The position numbers and the translations under genes are program-made. A stretch of 61,537 nt of DNA from an uncultured Alphaproteobacteria bacterium. GTDB taxonomy: Bacteria; Pseudomonadota; Alphaproteobacteria; Rhodobacterales; Rhodobacteraceae. The stretch is taken from positions 1 to 61,537 of the forward strand of contig CAKMYZ010000018.1 of assembly GCA_929200255.1 (NCBI GenBank), read 5' to 3'. Position 1 is the first letter of the stretch, and each line of letters opens with the position of its first letter. The notes beneath the pieces are model-generated. The model was not told the origin of the DNA. It made no database searches and saw only the letters and a list, made by a program, of their open reading frames with translations. Positions 9,902 to 17,714 of the stretch are shown piece by piece.

Positions 9902-11113
9902 TCAGGCATCAAAGGACCGCGGCGTGACAACCTGTTCCATCAGGGTATTGTTCCATTCCCCCTCGACAACAAAGTGGGCAGCCGCCCCAAGTAACGTGGC
10001 CTCGATCAGGTTGTGGTTCACATAGGCGTAAACGCCCGGTTGTTCGAATGTGTACATCGCGGCCATCGCGGTGCCGCCGCGCACGAACCAAGTCTCAAGC
10101 CCGGTCAGGGGTGGATCGCTAAAGGATGTTTCCCAGACATAGTCGCCGTGCCCGCCGATCAGGTGTGGACGGCTGTCGCGATTGGCCTGATTGTGGATCA
10201 TCAGTACGGTTTCACCCACCTTGGCTTTCAGGGCGTTTTCCCCCGTGAGCGCACCAACAGCACCGTTAAAGACACAATGTGTCGGGGTCAGCGTACGCAT
10301 CGCATCAAGGCTATCGGCATAGTCATCGCCTGCGACCTCGTATTGCAGGAAATCGCCAAATTCATCCTTGGGCAGGTAATAATCCTGCTCGCCGATATAG
10401 GCGATGCTGTCGTAACGTAGGGACTTGCCGTCAGCGTCTTTCAGACCGTCACGTGGCAGCACCATTACCGCGCCGTTCATGCCATGTGTGACGTGATATG
10501 GGATCATCGCGCCACCGGGCGCACAGTGATATGTAAAGCAGCCCGGTTTTGTCGCTTTCCAACGCAGCACAGTTTCTTCGCCCGGGAAAACATGCGTCAG
10601 ACCACCACCACCCAACGCCCCGGTTGAGGCGTGAAAGTCGATGTTATGTTCCATCACGCTGTCCACGGGATTGCGCAAGGTTAGTTCGACCATGTCACCT
10701 TCGTGACAAATGATCAGGGGGCCGGGGACGGACCCGTTATAGGTCAGCGCCCAAATGCTTGCGCCGGTATCTTCGTCAACGACCATCAGACGTTCTGTTG
10801 TTTCCATGTAGACTTCGATGATCTTGGGGCCGCCCGTGGCCACCTGCTCGTGTGCAGGTGCAAAGGGCGGTGCCACGAGTTCCTGTTTGACGCGGGTATA
10901 GCCGGACAGGTCAGCGGGTTCCGCTGCGACCTGGGCCTGCGCCTCTGCCTCGATAAAGCGGGCTGCGGGGGGGTGTATGCGCGGCACCGGACCACGGCGC
11001 TGGTTCGCGAGCGCGCCCGCCCCCGTCATCGCGGCCGCACCAGCAAGAACAGAGCCGCGCAGAACATTGCGGCGACTGGTTTGGGTTAGCCCGGGGTTGA
11101 TAAATTTTGTCAT
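9902..11113 (-). CDS. nirK: Copper-containing nitrite reductase
   Basis: Reduces nitrite to nitric oxide in the periplasm. The 403-residue precursor has a twin-arginine leader (SRRNVLRGS near residue 13) and two cupredoxin domains. Type 1 copper ligands appear as His156, Cys197, His207 and Met212, and type 2 ligands include His161 and His196, in EHNIDFH and [19 protein letters not shown] third type 2 histidine is expected in the second domain. The ATG at 11113 has GGAGG seven bases upstream; a longer frame upstream only runs back through the spacer. Pseudoazurin, the likely electron donor, is encoded 58 bases upstream. Confidence 0.96.
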   Translation of the reverse strand: MTKFINPGLTQTSRRNVLRGSVLAGAAAMTGAGALANQRRGPVPRIHPPAARFIEAEAQAQVAAEPADLSGYTRVKQELVAPPFAPAHEQVATGGPKIIEVYMETTERLMVVDEDTGASIWALTYNGSVPGPLIICHEGDMVELTLRNPVDSVMEHNIDFHASTGALGGGGLTHVFPGEETVLRWKATKPGCFTYHCAPGGAMIPYHVTHGMNGAVMVLPRDGLKDADGKSLRYDSIAYIGEQDYYLPKDEFGDFLQYEVAGDDYADSLDAMRTLTPTHCVFNGAVGALTGENALKAKVGETVLMIHNQANRDSRPHLIGGHGDYVWETSFSDPPLTGLETWFVRGGTAMAAMYTFEQPGVYAYVNHNLIEATLLGAAAHFVVEGEWNNTLMEQVVTPRSFDA

Positions 11114-11139
11114 TATTTCCTCCATGTGACTGAGGTGGC

Positions 11140-11159
11140 GCAAAGCATCACCGCTTTGC
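11140..11159 (-). other. Intercistronic hairpin between pseudoazurin gene and nirK
   Basis: A perfect 7-bp inverted repeat (GCAAAGC / GCTTTGC) with a 6-base loop lies in the 58-base gap. On the transcribed strand no U-run follows, so it is unlikely to be a full terminator. It could stabilise or process the message so that pseudoazurin and NirK are made in unequal amounts. Confidence 0.5.
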
Positions 11160-11171
11160 CCCAAACTGATT

Positions 11172-11603
11172 TCAGAAGTTGGCAAGCTGGGCTTCAAAGC
11201 GTTCCTTGGCTTTGCGTGGAATGCGCCCTTCAAGATAGCCCTCGGGGATCTCCGCATCGCCCACCGCAATCGTCATCACCATTCCCATGGCAAAGTGCGG
11301 TTTGCAGATCACGCCATAGACGCCTTCGATGTCCAGGGTCACTTCGATCTCTTCGTTGACACCTCCCTTAAAGGCCTCGGCCCCATCGGGCAGCATACCC
11401 TCATTGATCTCGGCATTGTGACCGCGATCGGTTGCAACAAAACGGATCGTGTCACCGACCGCGGCCTGAACAAACGCTGGTTCAAAGACCATACGTTCGC
11501 CATCAGAGCCTTGGTTTAGCATCTGCACTTCGAATGTTTCGGCAAAGGCAGCGCTGCCCATCAAGGCAGCAAGTGTGATCCCCGTAGCGATTTTGTGGAG
11601 CAT
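11172..11603 (-). CDS. pazS: Pseudoazurin
   Basis: A small periplasmic blue copper protein that carries electrons to nitrite reductase. The 143-residue precursor has a Sec signal peptide ending AFA before ETFEV. Copper ligands are His62, Cys100, His103 and Met108 (GHNAE and CKPHFAMGM), which become about 41, 79, 82 and 87 after cleavage, one off the classical pseudoazurin numbering. The ATG at 11603 follows AAAGGA. It is the first gene of the leftward nirK unit and lies downstream of an NnrR-type operator. Confidence 0.94.
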   Translation of the reverse strand: MLHKIATGITLAALMGSAAFAETFEVQMLNQGSDGERMVFEPAFVQAAVGDTIRFVATDRGHNAEINEGMLPDGAEAFKGGVNEEIEVTLDIEGVYGVICKPHFAMGMVMTIAVGDAEIPEGYLEGRIPRKAKERFEAQLANF

Positions 11604-11640
11604 CAGTTTTCCTTTCAAATGTCTTCACGTCTTACGTACA

Positions 11641-11681
11641 ATTTTAAGCATTGGACCGTTTCAAACGTTGCGCTGTCGCAA
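11641..11681 (-). promoter_or_regulatory. NnrR/FNR-type operator and -10 box for pazS-nirK-nirV
   Basis: The perfect dyad TTGCG-CTGT-CGCAA lies at 11668-11681, matching the FNR/NnrR-type half-site pattern. On the leftward strand a TAAAAT -10 box at 11641-11646 is centred 31 bases from the dyad centre, which puts the operator near -41.5, the class II activator position. The dyad is also exactly midway between the pazS start and the regulator start, so the regulator may control itself too, although no good -10 box is visible on that side. Confidence 0.75.
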
Positions 11682-11746
11682 ATTACTTAACGAAAGGCGG
11701 CATTCATCTTTTGCGCGGCACTGCAATCTGTGGCACCAATTCGAAC

Positions 11747-12463
11747 ATGGACACCGCAGCCGCCCGCACTGTTTTTCCACGACTTGACGAAAGCCTGCTT
11801 TCGCATCTGCCTCCGTTTTCCAAGCTGGACAGACAGCAGGTCCGTGCAATTCTCGATCTGGCTGTTTCGCGGCGTTACGACGCCGGCGCTTCGGTTTTTG
11901 AGGAAGGTTCACCCGCAGATCGGTTTTATATGCTGCTGGATGGGTACGTGCGTGTTGTGCGGATCACGCCAACCGGTGAGCAAGTCACGGCACTTCACAT
12001 CCCTGCGGGACAGTTGCTCGGCATTGCCAAAGCTATTGGAAAAGAGGCCTACCCCGCAACGGCGATCGCTGCGGCTGAATCCATCGTGCTGAGCTGGCCG
12101 ATGGGGCTTTGGGATAAATTTGTGGCAGACTATGACGGGTTTGCGACGGAAACCTACAAGACGATTGGCAATCGCCTGGGTGAGGTGAATACCCGCGTGG
12201 TCGAGATGGCCACACAGCAAGTTGAACAACGCGTGGCAAACGCGCTGCTGCGGCTGATCAGTCAAACCGGCCGCAAGGTATCAAACGGGATCGAGATCGA
12301 CTTTCCGATCACCCGCCAGGATTTGTCGGAACTGACAGCAACCACATTGCACACCGTCAGCCGCGTGCTAAGCGCGTGGGAAAAGCAGGGCCTTGTGCAA
12401 AGTAAACGCAAGCGGATCACGGTCTGCGATCCACATGCTTTGGTGGTGCTCAGCCAAGTCTAG
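11747..12463 (+). CDS. nnrR: Crp/Fnr family regulator, NnrR/Dnr-like NO-responsive type
   Basis: A 238-residue regulator with an N-terminal cyclic-nucleotide-binding fold (residues about 20-135), a long dimerisation helix, and a C-terminal winged helix (ITRQDLSELTATTLHTVSRV). It lacks the N-terminal cysteine cluster that binds the [4Fe-4S] centre in true FNR, which fits the NnrR/Dnr group that responds to nitric oxide. Position between nirK and nor genes, with two FNR-type palindromes nearby, supports this role. Translation from the ATG at 11747 gives a normal-length family member; the upstream in-frame TTG is less likely. No clear Shine-Dalgarno is visible. Confidence 0.82.
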   Translation: MDTAAARTVFPRLDESLLSHLPPFSKLDRQQVRAILDLAVSRRYDAGASVFEEGSPADRFYMLLDGYVRVVRITPTGEQVTALHIPAGQLLGIAKAIGKEAYPATAIAAAESIVLSWPMGLWDKFVADYDGFATETYKTIGNRLGEVNTRVVEMATQQVEQRVANALLRLISQTGRKVSNGIEIDFPITRQDLSELTATTLHTVSRVLSAWEKQGLVQSKRKRITVCDPHALVVLSQV

Positions 12464-12669
12464 ACCGTGACCGTTGCGATCAGCTCTGTCATGAAGGCAT
12501 CATAATCCAAATGGTATTCCGCGCATGCATCGATAAGCGTATGAAACGGGCCGATCAAACATCCAACACACAGCATATTGTGCCGCATAAAGACCGGAAT
12601 GGTCTGCGGCCAATGCGTCATCAACTCTGATATCGGTAGATCCGGATCATCAAGCTGTGGGGCACGCAT
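12460..12669 (-). CDS. DUF1858 / hybrid-cluster-associated redox disulfide protein
   Basis: A 69-residue soluble protein with the DUF1858 pattern: a hydrophobic ISELMTHWPQTIPVFMRHNM stretch followed by CVGCLIGPFHTLIDAC, a CxxC pair that could be redox active or bind metal. AGGAGG sits just before the ATG. Its stop shares a CTAG tetranucleotide with the stop of the convergent NnrR-like gene. It is divergent from norC, with an FNR-type operator between them and a TAGGAT -10 box at class II distance on its own strand, so it probably belongs to the NO regulon. Its function in NO metabolism is unproven. Confidence 0.8.
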   Translation of the reverse strand: MRAPQLDDPDLPISELMTHWPQTIPVFMRHNMLCVGCLIGPFHTLIDACAEYHLDYDAFMTELIATVTV

Positions 12670-12690
12670 TTGAGCCTCCTTTCAGGGATC

Positions 12691-12759
12691 ATCCTACACG
12701 TGCAAATCCGCAGAACTTTGCGCTAGCACAAATTCCATCCCCCTCGCCCGCGCTAAAGG
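12691..12759. promoter_or_regulatory. Divergent NnrR/FNR-type operator with -10 boxes for norC and the DUF1858 gene
   Basis: The dyad TTGCG-CTAG-CACAA lies at 12718-12731, one base from perfect symmetry. Rightward, TAAAGG (12754-12759) is centred 32 bases away; leftward, TAGGAT (12691-12696) is centred 31 bases away. Both are consistent with class II activation from a shared site, so norCBQD and the DUF1858 gene would be switched on together. Confidence 0.7.
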
Positions 12760-12789
12760 TGGTCATCCCGCATATCAGGAGGCCGCAAC

Positions 12790-13242
12790 ATGGCTGAATT
12801 TCTTACCAAATCACGGGCGCGGAACATCTTCTACGGGGGTTCGATCTTCTTTGTCGTGATCTTCGTGGGGATGACCGTCCATTCACATAAATACGTGGTC
12901 AATACCTCAACCGCGGGCATGCCGCTGAGCGAAGACGTCGTGCGTGGCAAACATGTCTGGGAGCGGAACTCGTGCATCAATTGTCACACACTGCACGGCG
13001 AAGGCGCCTATTTCGCGCCAGAAGTCGGCAACGTCATGACCCGCTGGGGCGTTCAAGACAATCCCGAAGACGCCTTTGAAACGCTGAAAGGTTGGATCGA
13101 AGCGCAACCCAGCGGCATCGAAGGCCGTCGCCAGATGCCCGGCTATGACCTGAGCGATGAAGATCTTCGCGGCCTCGCAGAGTTCCTGCGGTGGGCAGAC
13201 CAAACCGACACACAGGGCTGGCCGCCCAATGATGCGGGATAA
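12790..13242 (+). CDS. norC: Nitric oxide reductase cytochrome c subunit
   Basis: The membrane-anchored c-type cytochrome subunit of cytochrome c NO reductase. The 150-residue protein has one N-terminal membrane anchor (residues about 12-32) and a periplasmic haem domain with CINCH (Cys62, Cys65, His66) and the axial Met116 in RRQMPGY. AGGAGG precedes the ATG. It opens the norCBQD operon immediately downstream of an NnrR-type operator. Confidence 0.96.
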   Translation: MAEFLTKSRARNIFYGGSIFFVVIFVGMTVHSHKYVVNTSTAGMPLSEDVVRGKHVWERNSCINCHTLHGEGAYFAPEVGNVMTRWGVQDNPEDAFETLKGWIEAQPSGIEGRRQMPGYDLSDEDLRGLAEFLRWADQTDTQGWPPNDAG

Positions 13243-13254
13243 GGAGTGGAACCA

Positions 13255-14604
13255 ATGAAATATCAATCTCAAAAAGTGGCCTACTGGTACTTCCTTGCGG
13301 CGATGGCGCTGTTTGGCGTTCAGGTGCTGGGCGGGCTTCTCGCCGGATGGATTTACGTCTCGCCCAACTTTCTGTCCGAAATTCTGCCGTTTAACGTCAT
13401 TCGGATGATCCACACCAACGCGCTGATTGTTTGGCTGCTTCTGGGGTTTTTCGGCGCCGCCTATTTCCTGATCCCAGAGGAATCGGAACGCGAAATCTGG
13501 TCGCCAAAACTGGCCTATATCCAGTTGATCATTCTACTGGTGGGGACCTTGGGTGCTGTGGGGTCTTACCTTGTCGGAATTCATGGCGGGCGCGAGTTTC
13601 TGGAACAACCGCTCTGGGTGAAATTCGGTATCCTCGTGGCCGCGCTGATTTTCTTGCTCAACGTCTCGATGACAGTGCTTGCGGGTAAAAAGACGGCGAT
13701 TACCAATGTCCTCTTGATGGGGCTTTGGCTGTTATCGCTGTTGTGGATCTTCGCCTTCATTAATCCCGATAACCTTTCGCTGGACAAGATGTACTGGTGG
13801 TTCGTTGTTCACCTATGGGTAGAGGCCACCTGGGAACTGGTGATGGCGGCAATTCTTGCCTTTTTGCTGCTCAAACTGACAGGTGTCGATCGTGAGGTCG
13901 TTGAAAAATGGCTGTATGTCATCGTGGCCACTGCGCTGTTCAGCGGCATTCTTGGGACCGGACACCACTTTTATTGGATTGGTCTGCCGGGCTATTGGCA
14001 ATGGATCGGGTCGATCTTCTCGACTTTCGAAGTGATCCCGTTCTTTTTGATGATGTCCTTCGCCTTTGTCATGGTCTGGAAAGGGCGTAAGAACCATCCC
14101 AACAAGGCGGCACTGCTTTGGTCGCTGGGGTCCAGCACCGTGGCTTTCTTCGGCGCTGGTATCTGGGGGTTTCTGCACACGTTGCACGGGGTGAATTTCT
14201 ACAGCCACGGCACCCAAATCACAGCCGCCCACGGGCACCTTGCGTTCTACGGGGCTTATGTGGCGCTGAACCTGGCAATCTTTTCCTACGCCATGCCGAT
14301 GCTACGGGAACGTGCGCCGTATAATCAGGTGCTGAACATGGCGTCCTTTTGGCTGATGACGGGCGGCATGGCGTTCATGACCTTCGTGCTGACCTTTGCA
14401 GGTACAATCCAGACCCACATGCAGCGTGTGCTGGGTGACTATTTCATGACGGTACAGGACGATCTTGCGATCTTTTATCTGATGCGCTTTGGCGCTGGTG
14501 CCTGTGTTGTGCTTGGCGCGCTCCTGTTCATCTACTCGATACTGGTGGTGCGCAGGAACGAAATCATCGCCCCCGGCCCAACCGTGCAAGCGCCGGGGGA
14601 ATAG
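13255..14604 (+). CDS. norB: Nitric oxide reductase catalytic subunit
   Basis: Reduces two NO to N2O at a haem b3/non-haem iron site in the cytoplasmic membrane. The 449-residue protein has about twelve membrane helices and the expected histidine landmarks: HTNALIVWL for haem b, HLWVEATWELVMA with the iron-ligand His and Glu, GTGHHFYWIG for the other iron ligands, and SHGTQITAAHGHLAFYG for the haems. AAGGAG sits nine bases before the ATG at 13255, so I rejected the GTG three codons upstream. It starts 12 bases after norC. Confidence 0.96.
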   Translation: MKYQSQKVAYWYFLAAMALFGVQVLGGLLAGWIYVSPNFLSEILPFNVIRMIHTNALIVWLLLGFFGAAYFLIPEESEREIWSPKLAYIQLIILLVGTLGAVGSYLVGIHGGREFLEQPLWVKFGILVAALIFLLNVSMTVLAGKKTAITNVLLMGLWLLSLLWIFAFINPDNLSLDKMYWWFVVHLWVEATWELVMAAILAFLLLKLTGVDREVVEKWLYVIVATALFSGILGTGHHFYWIGLPGYWQWIGSIFSTFEVIPFFLMMSFAFVMVWKGRKNHPNKAALLWSLGSSTVAFFGAGIWGFLHTLHGVNFYSHGTQITAAHGHLAFYGAYVALNLAIFSYAMPMLRERAPYNQVLNMASFWLMTGGMAFMTFVLTFAGTIQTHMQRVLGDYFMTVQDDLAIFYLMRFGAGACVVLGALLFIYSILVVRRNEIIAPGPTVQAPGE

Positions 14605-14607
14605 GCC

Positions 14608-15402
14608 ATGAACATCGCAACCCATCCCACCTTGCCGTTCTATCAGGCAACAGGCCGCGAATGCGACCTGTTCGAGGCAGCCTATGCCAATGGTTTGCCC
14701 CTTCTTTTGAAGGGGCCAACCGGCTGCGGCAAAACCCGCTTTGTTGAACATATGGCCGCAAAACTGGGCAAACCGCTGTATACCGTGGCCTGTCATGATG
14801 ACCTGTCTGCCGCCGACTTGATCGGGCGCTATCTGCTCAAGGGCGGCGAAACCATTTGGGTTGATGGCCCACTCACCCGTGCGGTGCGCGAGGGCGGTAT
14901 CTGCTATCTGGATGAAGTGGTGGAGGCGCGTAAGGACGTCACAGTTGTTCTGCATCCGCTGACCGACACACGGCGCACATTGATGATTGACCGAACGGGC
15001 GAAGAATTGACGGCGCCCATAGGTTTCATGTTGGTGGCCAGCTACAACCCGGGTTATCAAAATGTGCTGAAACGGTTGAAGCCCTCGACGCGGCAGCGTT
15101 TCTTGTCGATCTCATTCGATTTCCCCACGCCCGATGTTGAAATCACCGTGGTGAGCCGCGAAAGCGGGCTTGAGGCGGGCCGCGTGGCCCCTCTGGTGCG
15201 GCTGGCAGGGCATATCCGCAACCTGTCGGGCATGGACCTCGAAGAAGGCGTCTCGACCCGGTTGTTGATCTATGCCGCCACCCTGATGGCTGGCGGCATG
15301 GGCGTGGATGCTGCGCTTGAAGCGGCGGTAATCGAGCCCCTCAGTGATGAACCCGACGTCCAGCAATCGCTGCGCGATCTGGTCAGCACGATCTACGGGT
15401 AA
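14608..15402 (+). CDS. norQ: NorQ, MoxR-type AAA+ ATPase for NO reductase activation
   Basis: A 264-residue AAA+ ATPase of the MoxR/CbbQ group. Walker A is GPTGCGKT at residues 36-43, with a Walker B CYLDEV about 65 residues later. With NorD it is thought to insert or activate the non-haem iron centre of NorB. It begins three bases after the norB stop and is followed five bases later by norD, keeping the standard norCBQD order. Confidence 0.94.
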   Translation: MNIATHPTLPFYQATGRECDLFEAAYANGLPLLLKGPTGCGKTRFVEHMAAKLGKPLYTVACHDDLSAADLIGRYLLKGGETIWVDGPLTRAVREGGICYLDEVVEARKDVTVVLHPLTDTRRTLMIDRTGEELTAPIGFMLVASYNPGYQNVLKRLKPSTRQRFLSISFDFPTPDVEITVVSRESGLEAGRVAPLVRLAGHIRNLSGMDLEEGVSTRLLIYAATLMAGGMGVDAALEAAVIEPLSDEPDVQQSLRDLVSTIYG

Positions 15403-15407
15403 ATACC

Positions 15408-17291
15408 ATGCGCCTGCTTGACCTCATGGAACCGGAAGAAACGGTTGGAAATCTGTGGCACGACATCGCCAGCGGGATCGGGGCGGAGGTCAACTACCCC
15501 CAGGCGGGGGTGGCGCTGGCCACATTGCGCCCAAGCCTTGCAGTGTTGCTTCGCGCCCTTGGTGGGCCGGCAGCCGTCGAACTGGCCGAAGCACCTGCCA
15601 CGCTGATGGCGCATCGCCGCCCGATACGTCGCAAACTGGGGGCCGAGCGTGACCGCGAATGGGTGGCGCATTTTGACGGGGGGCGGCTGAGCCTGCCGCC
15701 CGTTATTGCGGCGTTTCCCGATCCCGATCTGAACCGCGCCGCCTATTTCTGGCTTACGGCGTTGGCCGCAACTGTGGACAAGCGCGACCTTGACCTGCCG
15801 GTTGACCCCGCGGCATTTGATTGCGCTCAGATCGCCTTGAATGCATCAGCCGCTGATGCAGCCTACACCGCTTGTCCGGGTCTGCGCGACGCCTATATCC
15901 GTATGGCAGCACTCTGCGTGGCCGGGCGGCCAAAGGCCATGCGCCCCGCACAGGAGGCAACACTTGAGGCCGCGATTTGCCAGCAACTCGGTGGTGATAC
16001 GACACCCCTGCAACCCCAACCAGCGTCCCGCAGCTATATGCCCTTTGCGCCGGTCCCGATCTGGCTGCGGTTTGGCGCCCGCGGATCAGGGACCAGTGCT
16101 GCCAATGATCCAGCAGATCAACAAGCGCCACCCCCCTCTGCCGCCCATACCAGTCCCAAACTGGGCGCGCGCAAGGATCAGGACCAGCAGAACCGCAAGG
16201 ATAGTTTTATCATTCACCGTTTTGAATCGATCCTATCCTGGGTGGAATCGCTGAATATCAACCGAAGTGTTGATGATGACGATGATGAGAACGCACAAAA
16301 AGCCGCCGACGATCAGGACCGGATCACCCTGTCCAAACAGGATCGCAAGACCGCAACACGGTTGCGGCTGCACCTTGACCTATCCCCGGCAGATGCCGAT
16401 CATGAGGCTTTGTCGGGCATCCACACCTACCCCGAATGGAACCATCGGTCGCGCAGTTACATGCCCAATCACTGTCGTGTGCTAGACGCGCCCGCGCAAC
16501 CGCAAGATACGTCCTTCATCCCCGACCCGCGCCACATCCGAGCAACCCACCGTCAATTCGAGGCGTTGCGCCCCCGTCGCATCCTGCAACCGCGGCAAGT
16601 GGACGGGTCAGAGCTTGATCTGGATGCGCTTTTGACAACACGGGCCGACCTACGGGCGACCGGACGGGGATCTGACCGGATTTGGCAGTCAGCGCGGCAA
16701 ATTGAAAGGGATATGTCCGTGGCTTTTGTGATCGACAACTCACGCTCAACCGAATCCGCAATCGGCGATACCAGCGTGATCAATGTCGCCCGGCATACGA
16801 TGGCGGCACTGGCCACGGGGATTGATGCAGCGGGCGACCGGCTTGGCATTTGGGGGTTTTCATCGTTGCGTCGTGATCGGGTGTTCCTGACACGTTGCAA
16901 AACCTTTGATGATCCGATGTCGCCGCAGATCATCGCCAATATTGGTGCACTGAAGCCCTGCCATTACACGCGCCTTGGTGCCGCAATCCGCCACGTCAGC
17001 ACACAGCTGGCGGCTGAGCCCAGCACGCGCAAACTGCTGATCGTGCTGACCGACGGCAAGCCCAATGATCTGGACCATTACGAAGGCCAGCACGGAATCG
17101 AAGACAGCTATATGGCCGTGCGCGAGGCGCGCAACGCTGGACTGAGCTTGCATGGCATGATCATCGACGAAGACGGTCAGGATTGGTTTGCGCGTATCTT
17201 CGGGCGGGGTGGCTTTACGCTGCTGCCGGATGCACGGCGCCTGACACGGGCTTTGCCCGACCTTTACCGCACCCTGACACAGGAGACCTGA
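15408..17291 (+). CDS. norD: NorD, von Willebrand factor A domain protein for NO reductase activation
   Basis: A 627-residue cytoplasmic protein. The first 400 residues are poorly conserved, with an acidic stretch of consecutive aspartates around residue 290. The C-terminal third is a von Willebrand factor A domain with the MIDAS motif DNSRSTES near residue 440 and the later LTDGKPND. NorD partners with the NorQ ATPase in maturing NorCB. It follows norQ by five bases and precedes a small membrane protein gene by one. Confidence 0.93.
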   Translation: MRLLDLMEPEETVGNLWHDIASGIGAEVNYPQAGVALATLRPSLAVLLRALGGPAAVELAEAPATLMAHRRPIRRKLGAERDREWVAHFDGGRLSLPPVIAAFPDPDLNRAAYFWLTALAATVDKRDLDLPVDPAAFDCAQIALNASAADAAYTACPGLRDAYIRMAALCVAGRPKAMRPAQEATLEAAICQQLGGDTTPLQPQPASRSYMPFAPVPIWLRFGARGSGTSAANDPADQQAPPPSAAHTSPKLGARKDQDQQNRKDSFIIHRFESILSWVESLNINRSVDDDDDENAQKAADDQDRITLSKQDRKTATRLRLHLDLSPADADHEALSGIHTYPEWNHRSRSYMPNHCRVLDAPAQPQDTSFIPDPRHIRATHRQFEALRPRRILQPRQVDGSELDLDALLTTRADLRATGRGSDRIWQSARQIERDMSVAFVIDNSRSTESAIGDTSVINVARHTMAALATGIDAAGDRLGIWGFSSLRRDRVFLTRCKTFDDPMSPQIIANIGALKPCHYTRLGAAIRHVSTQLAAEPSTRKLLIVLTDGKPNDLDHYEGQHGIEDSYMAVREARNAGLSLHGMIIDEDGQDWFARIFGRGGFTLLPDARRLTRALPDLYRTLTQET

Positions 17292-17292
17292 C

Positions 17293-17475
17293 ATGCGCTT
17301 ACTTTTTTCCCTGACAGGCATGACCTGCCTGATCACCTCCAGCAGCATCGCGCAGGAATTTGACCGCCCCATTCCGCAGGCGCAATCCGCGACGGCAGAA
17401 TTCTGGTTCGCCCTGGCCAGCATCGCAATGATTGCAGCCCTTGTGGTCGTGCAGCGGCTGGTGGCGCGGTCATGA
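17293..17475 (+). CDS. Small single-pass membrane protein of the nor operon
   Basis: A 60-residue protein with a possible N-terminal signal peptide (ending near SSSIAQ) and one C-terminal membrane helix (ASIAMIAALVVVQRL). It starts one base after norD and overlaps the next gene by four bases (ATGA), so it is part of the operon. The position matches the small gene called nnrT downstream of norD in Rhodobacter, but I cannot confirm homology from the sequence. Function unknown. Confidence 0.65.
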   Translation: MRLLFSLTGMTCLITSSSIAQEFDRPIPQAQSATAEFWFALASIAMIAALVVVQRLVARS

Positions 17476-17714
17476 CACCGACGGGCTGGTCCACCAACAA
17501 GATCGCACTCGCGCTCTATCCTTTTGGGGCGGGGGCGGCGGCAGTCAATGTGTTCTTTGCCTCACTGATCCTCAGTTGGCTGGGCGGCCCTGTCGCCACG
17601 ACACTATGGTCGATCGGGCTAGGATGTGCCATCGGGGCACCTGCGACGTGGTATTTCGCCCGCCACATTCGGCATTTGATGGATGTCGCTGACAAAGCGC
17701 AGGAAGGACAGTGA
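17472..17714 (+). CDS. Small two-helix membrane protein of the nor operon
   Basis: An 80-residue protein with two predicted membrane helices (residues about 12-35 and 42-62) and a basic, then acidic, cytoplasmic tail. The start overlaps the preceding stop as ATGA, and its own stop overlaps the nnrS start as TGATG. Tight coupling on both sides argues that it is real and functions with NO reductase or NnrS. I do not recognise the family. Confidence 0.65.
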   Translation: MTPTGWSTNKIALALYPFGAGAAAVNVFFASLILSWLGGPVATTLWSIGLGCAIGAPATWYFARHIRHLMDVADKAQEGQ

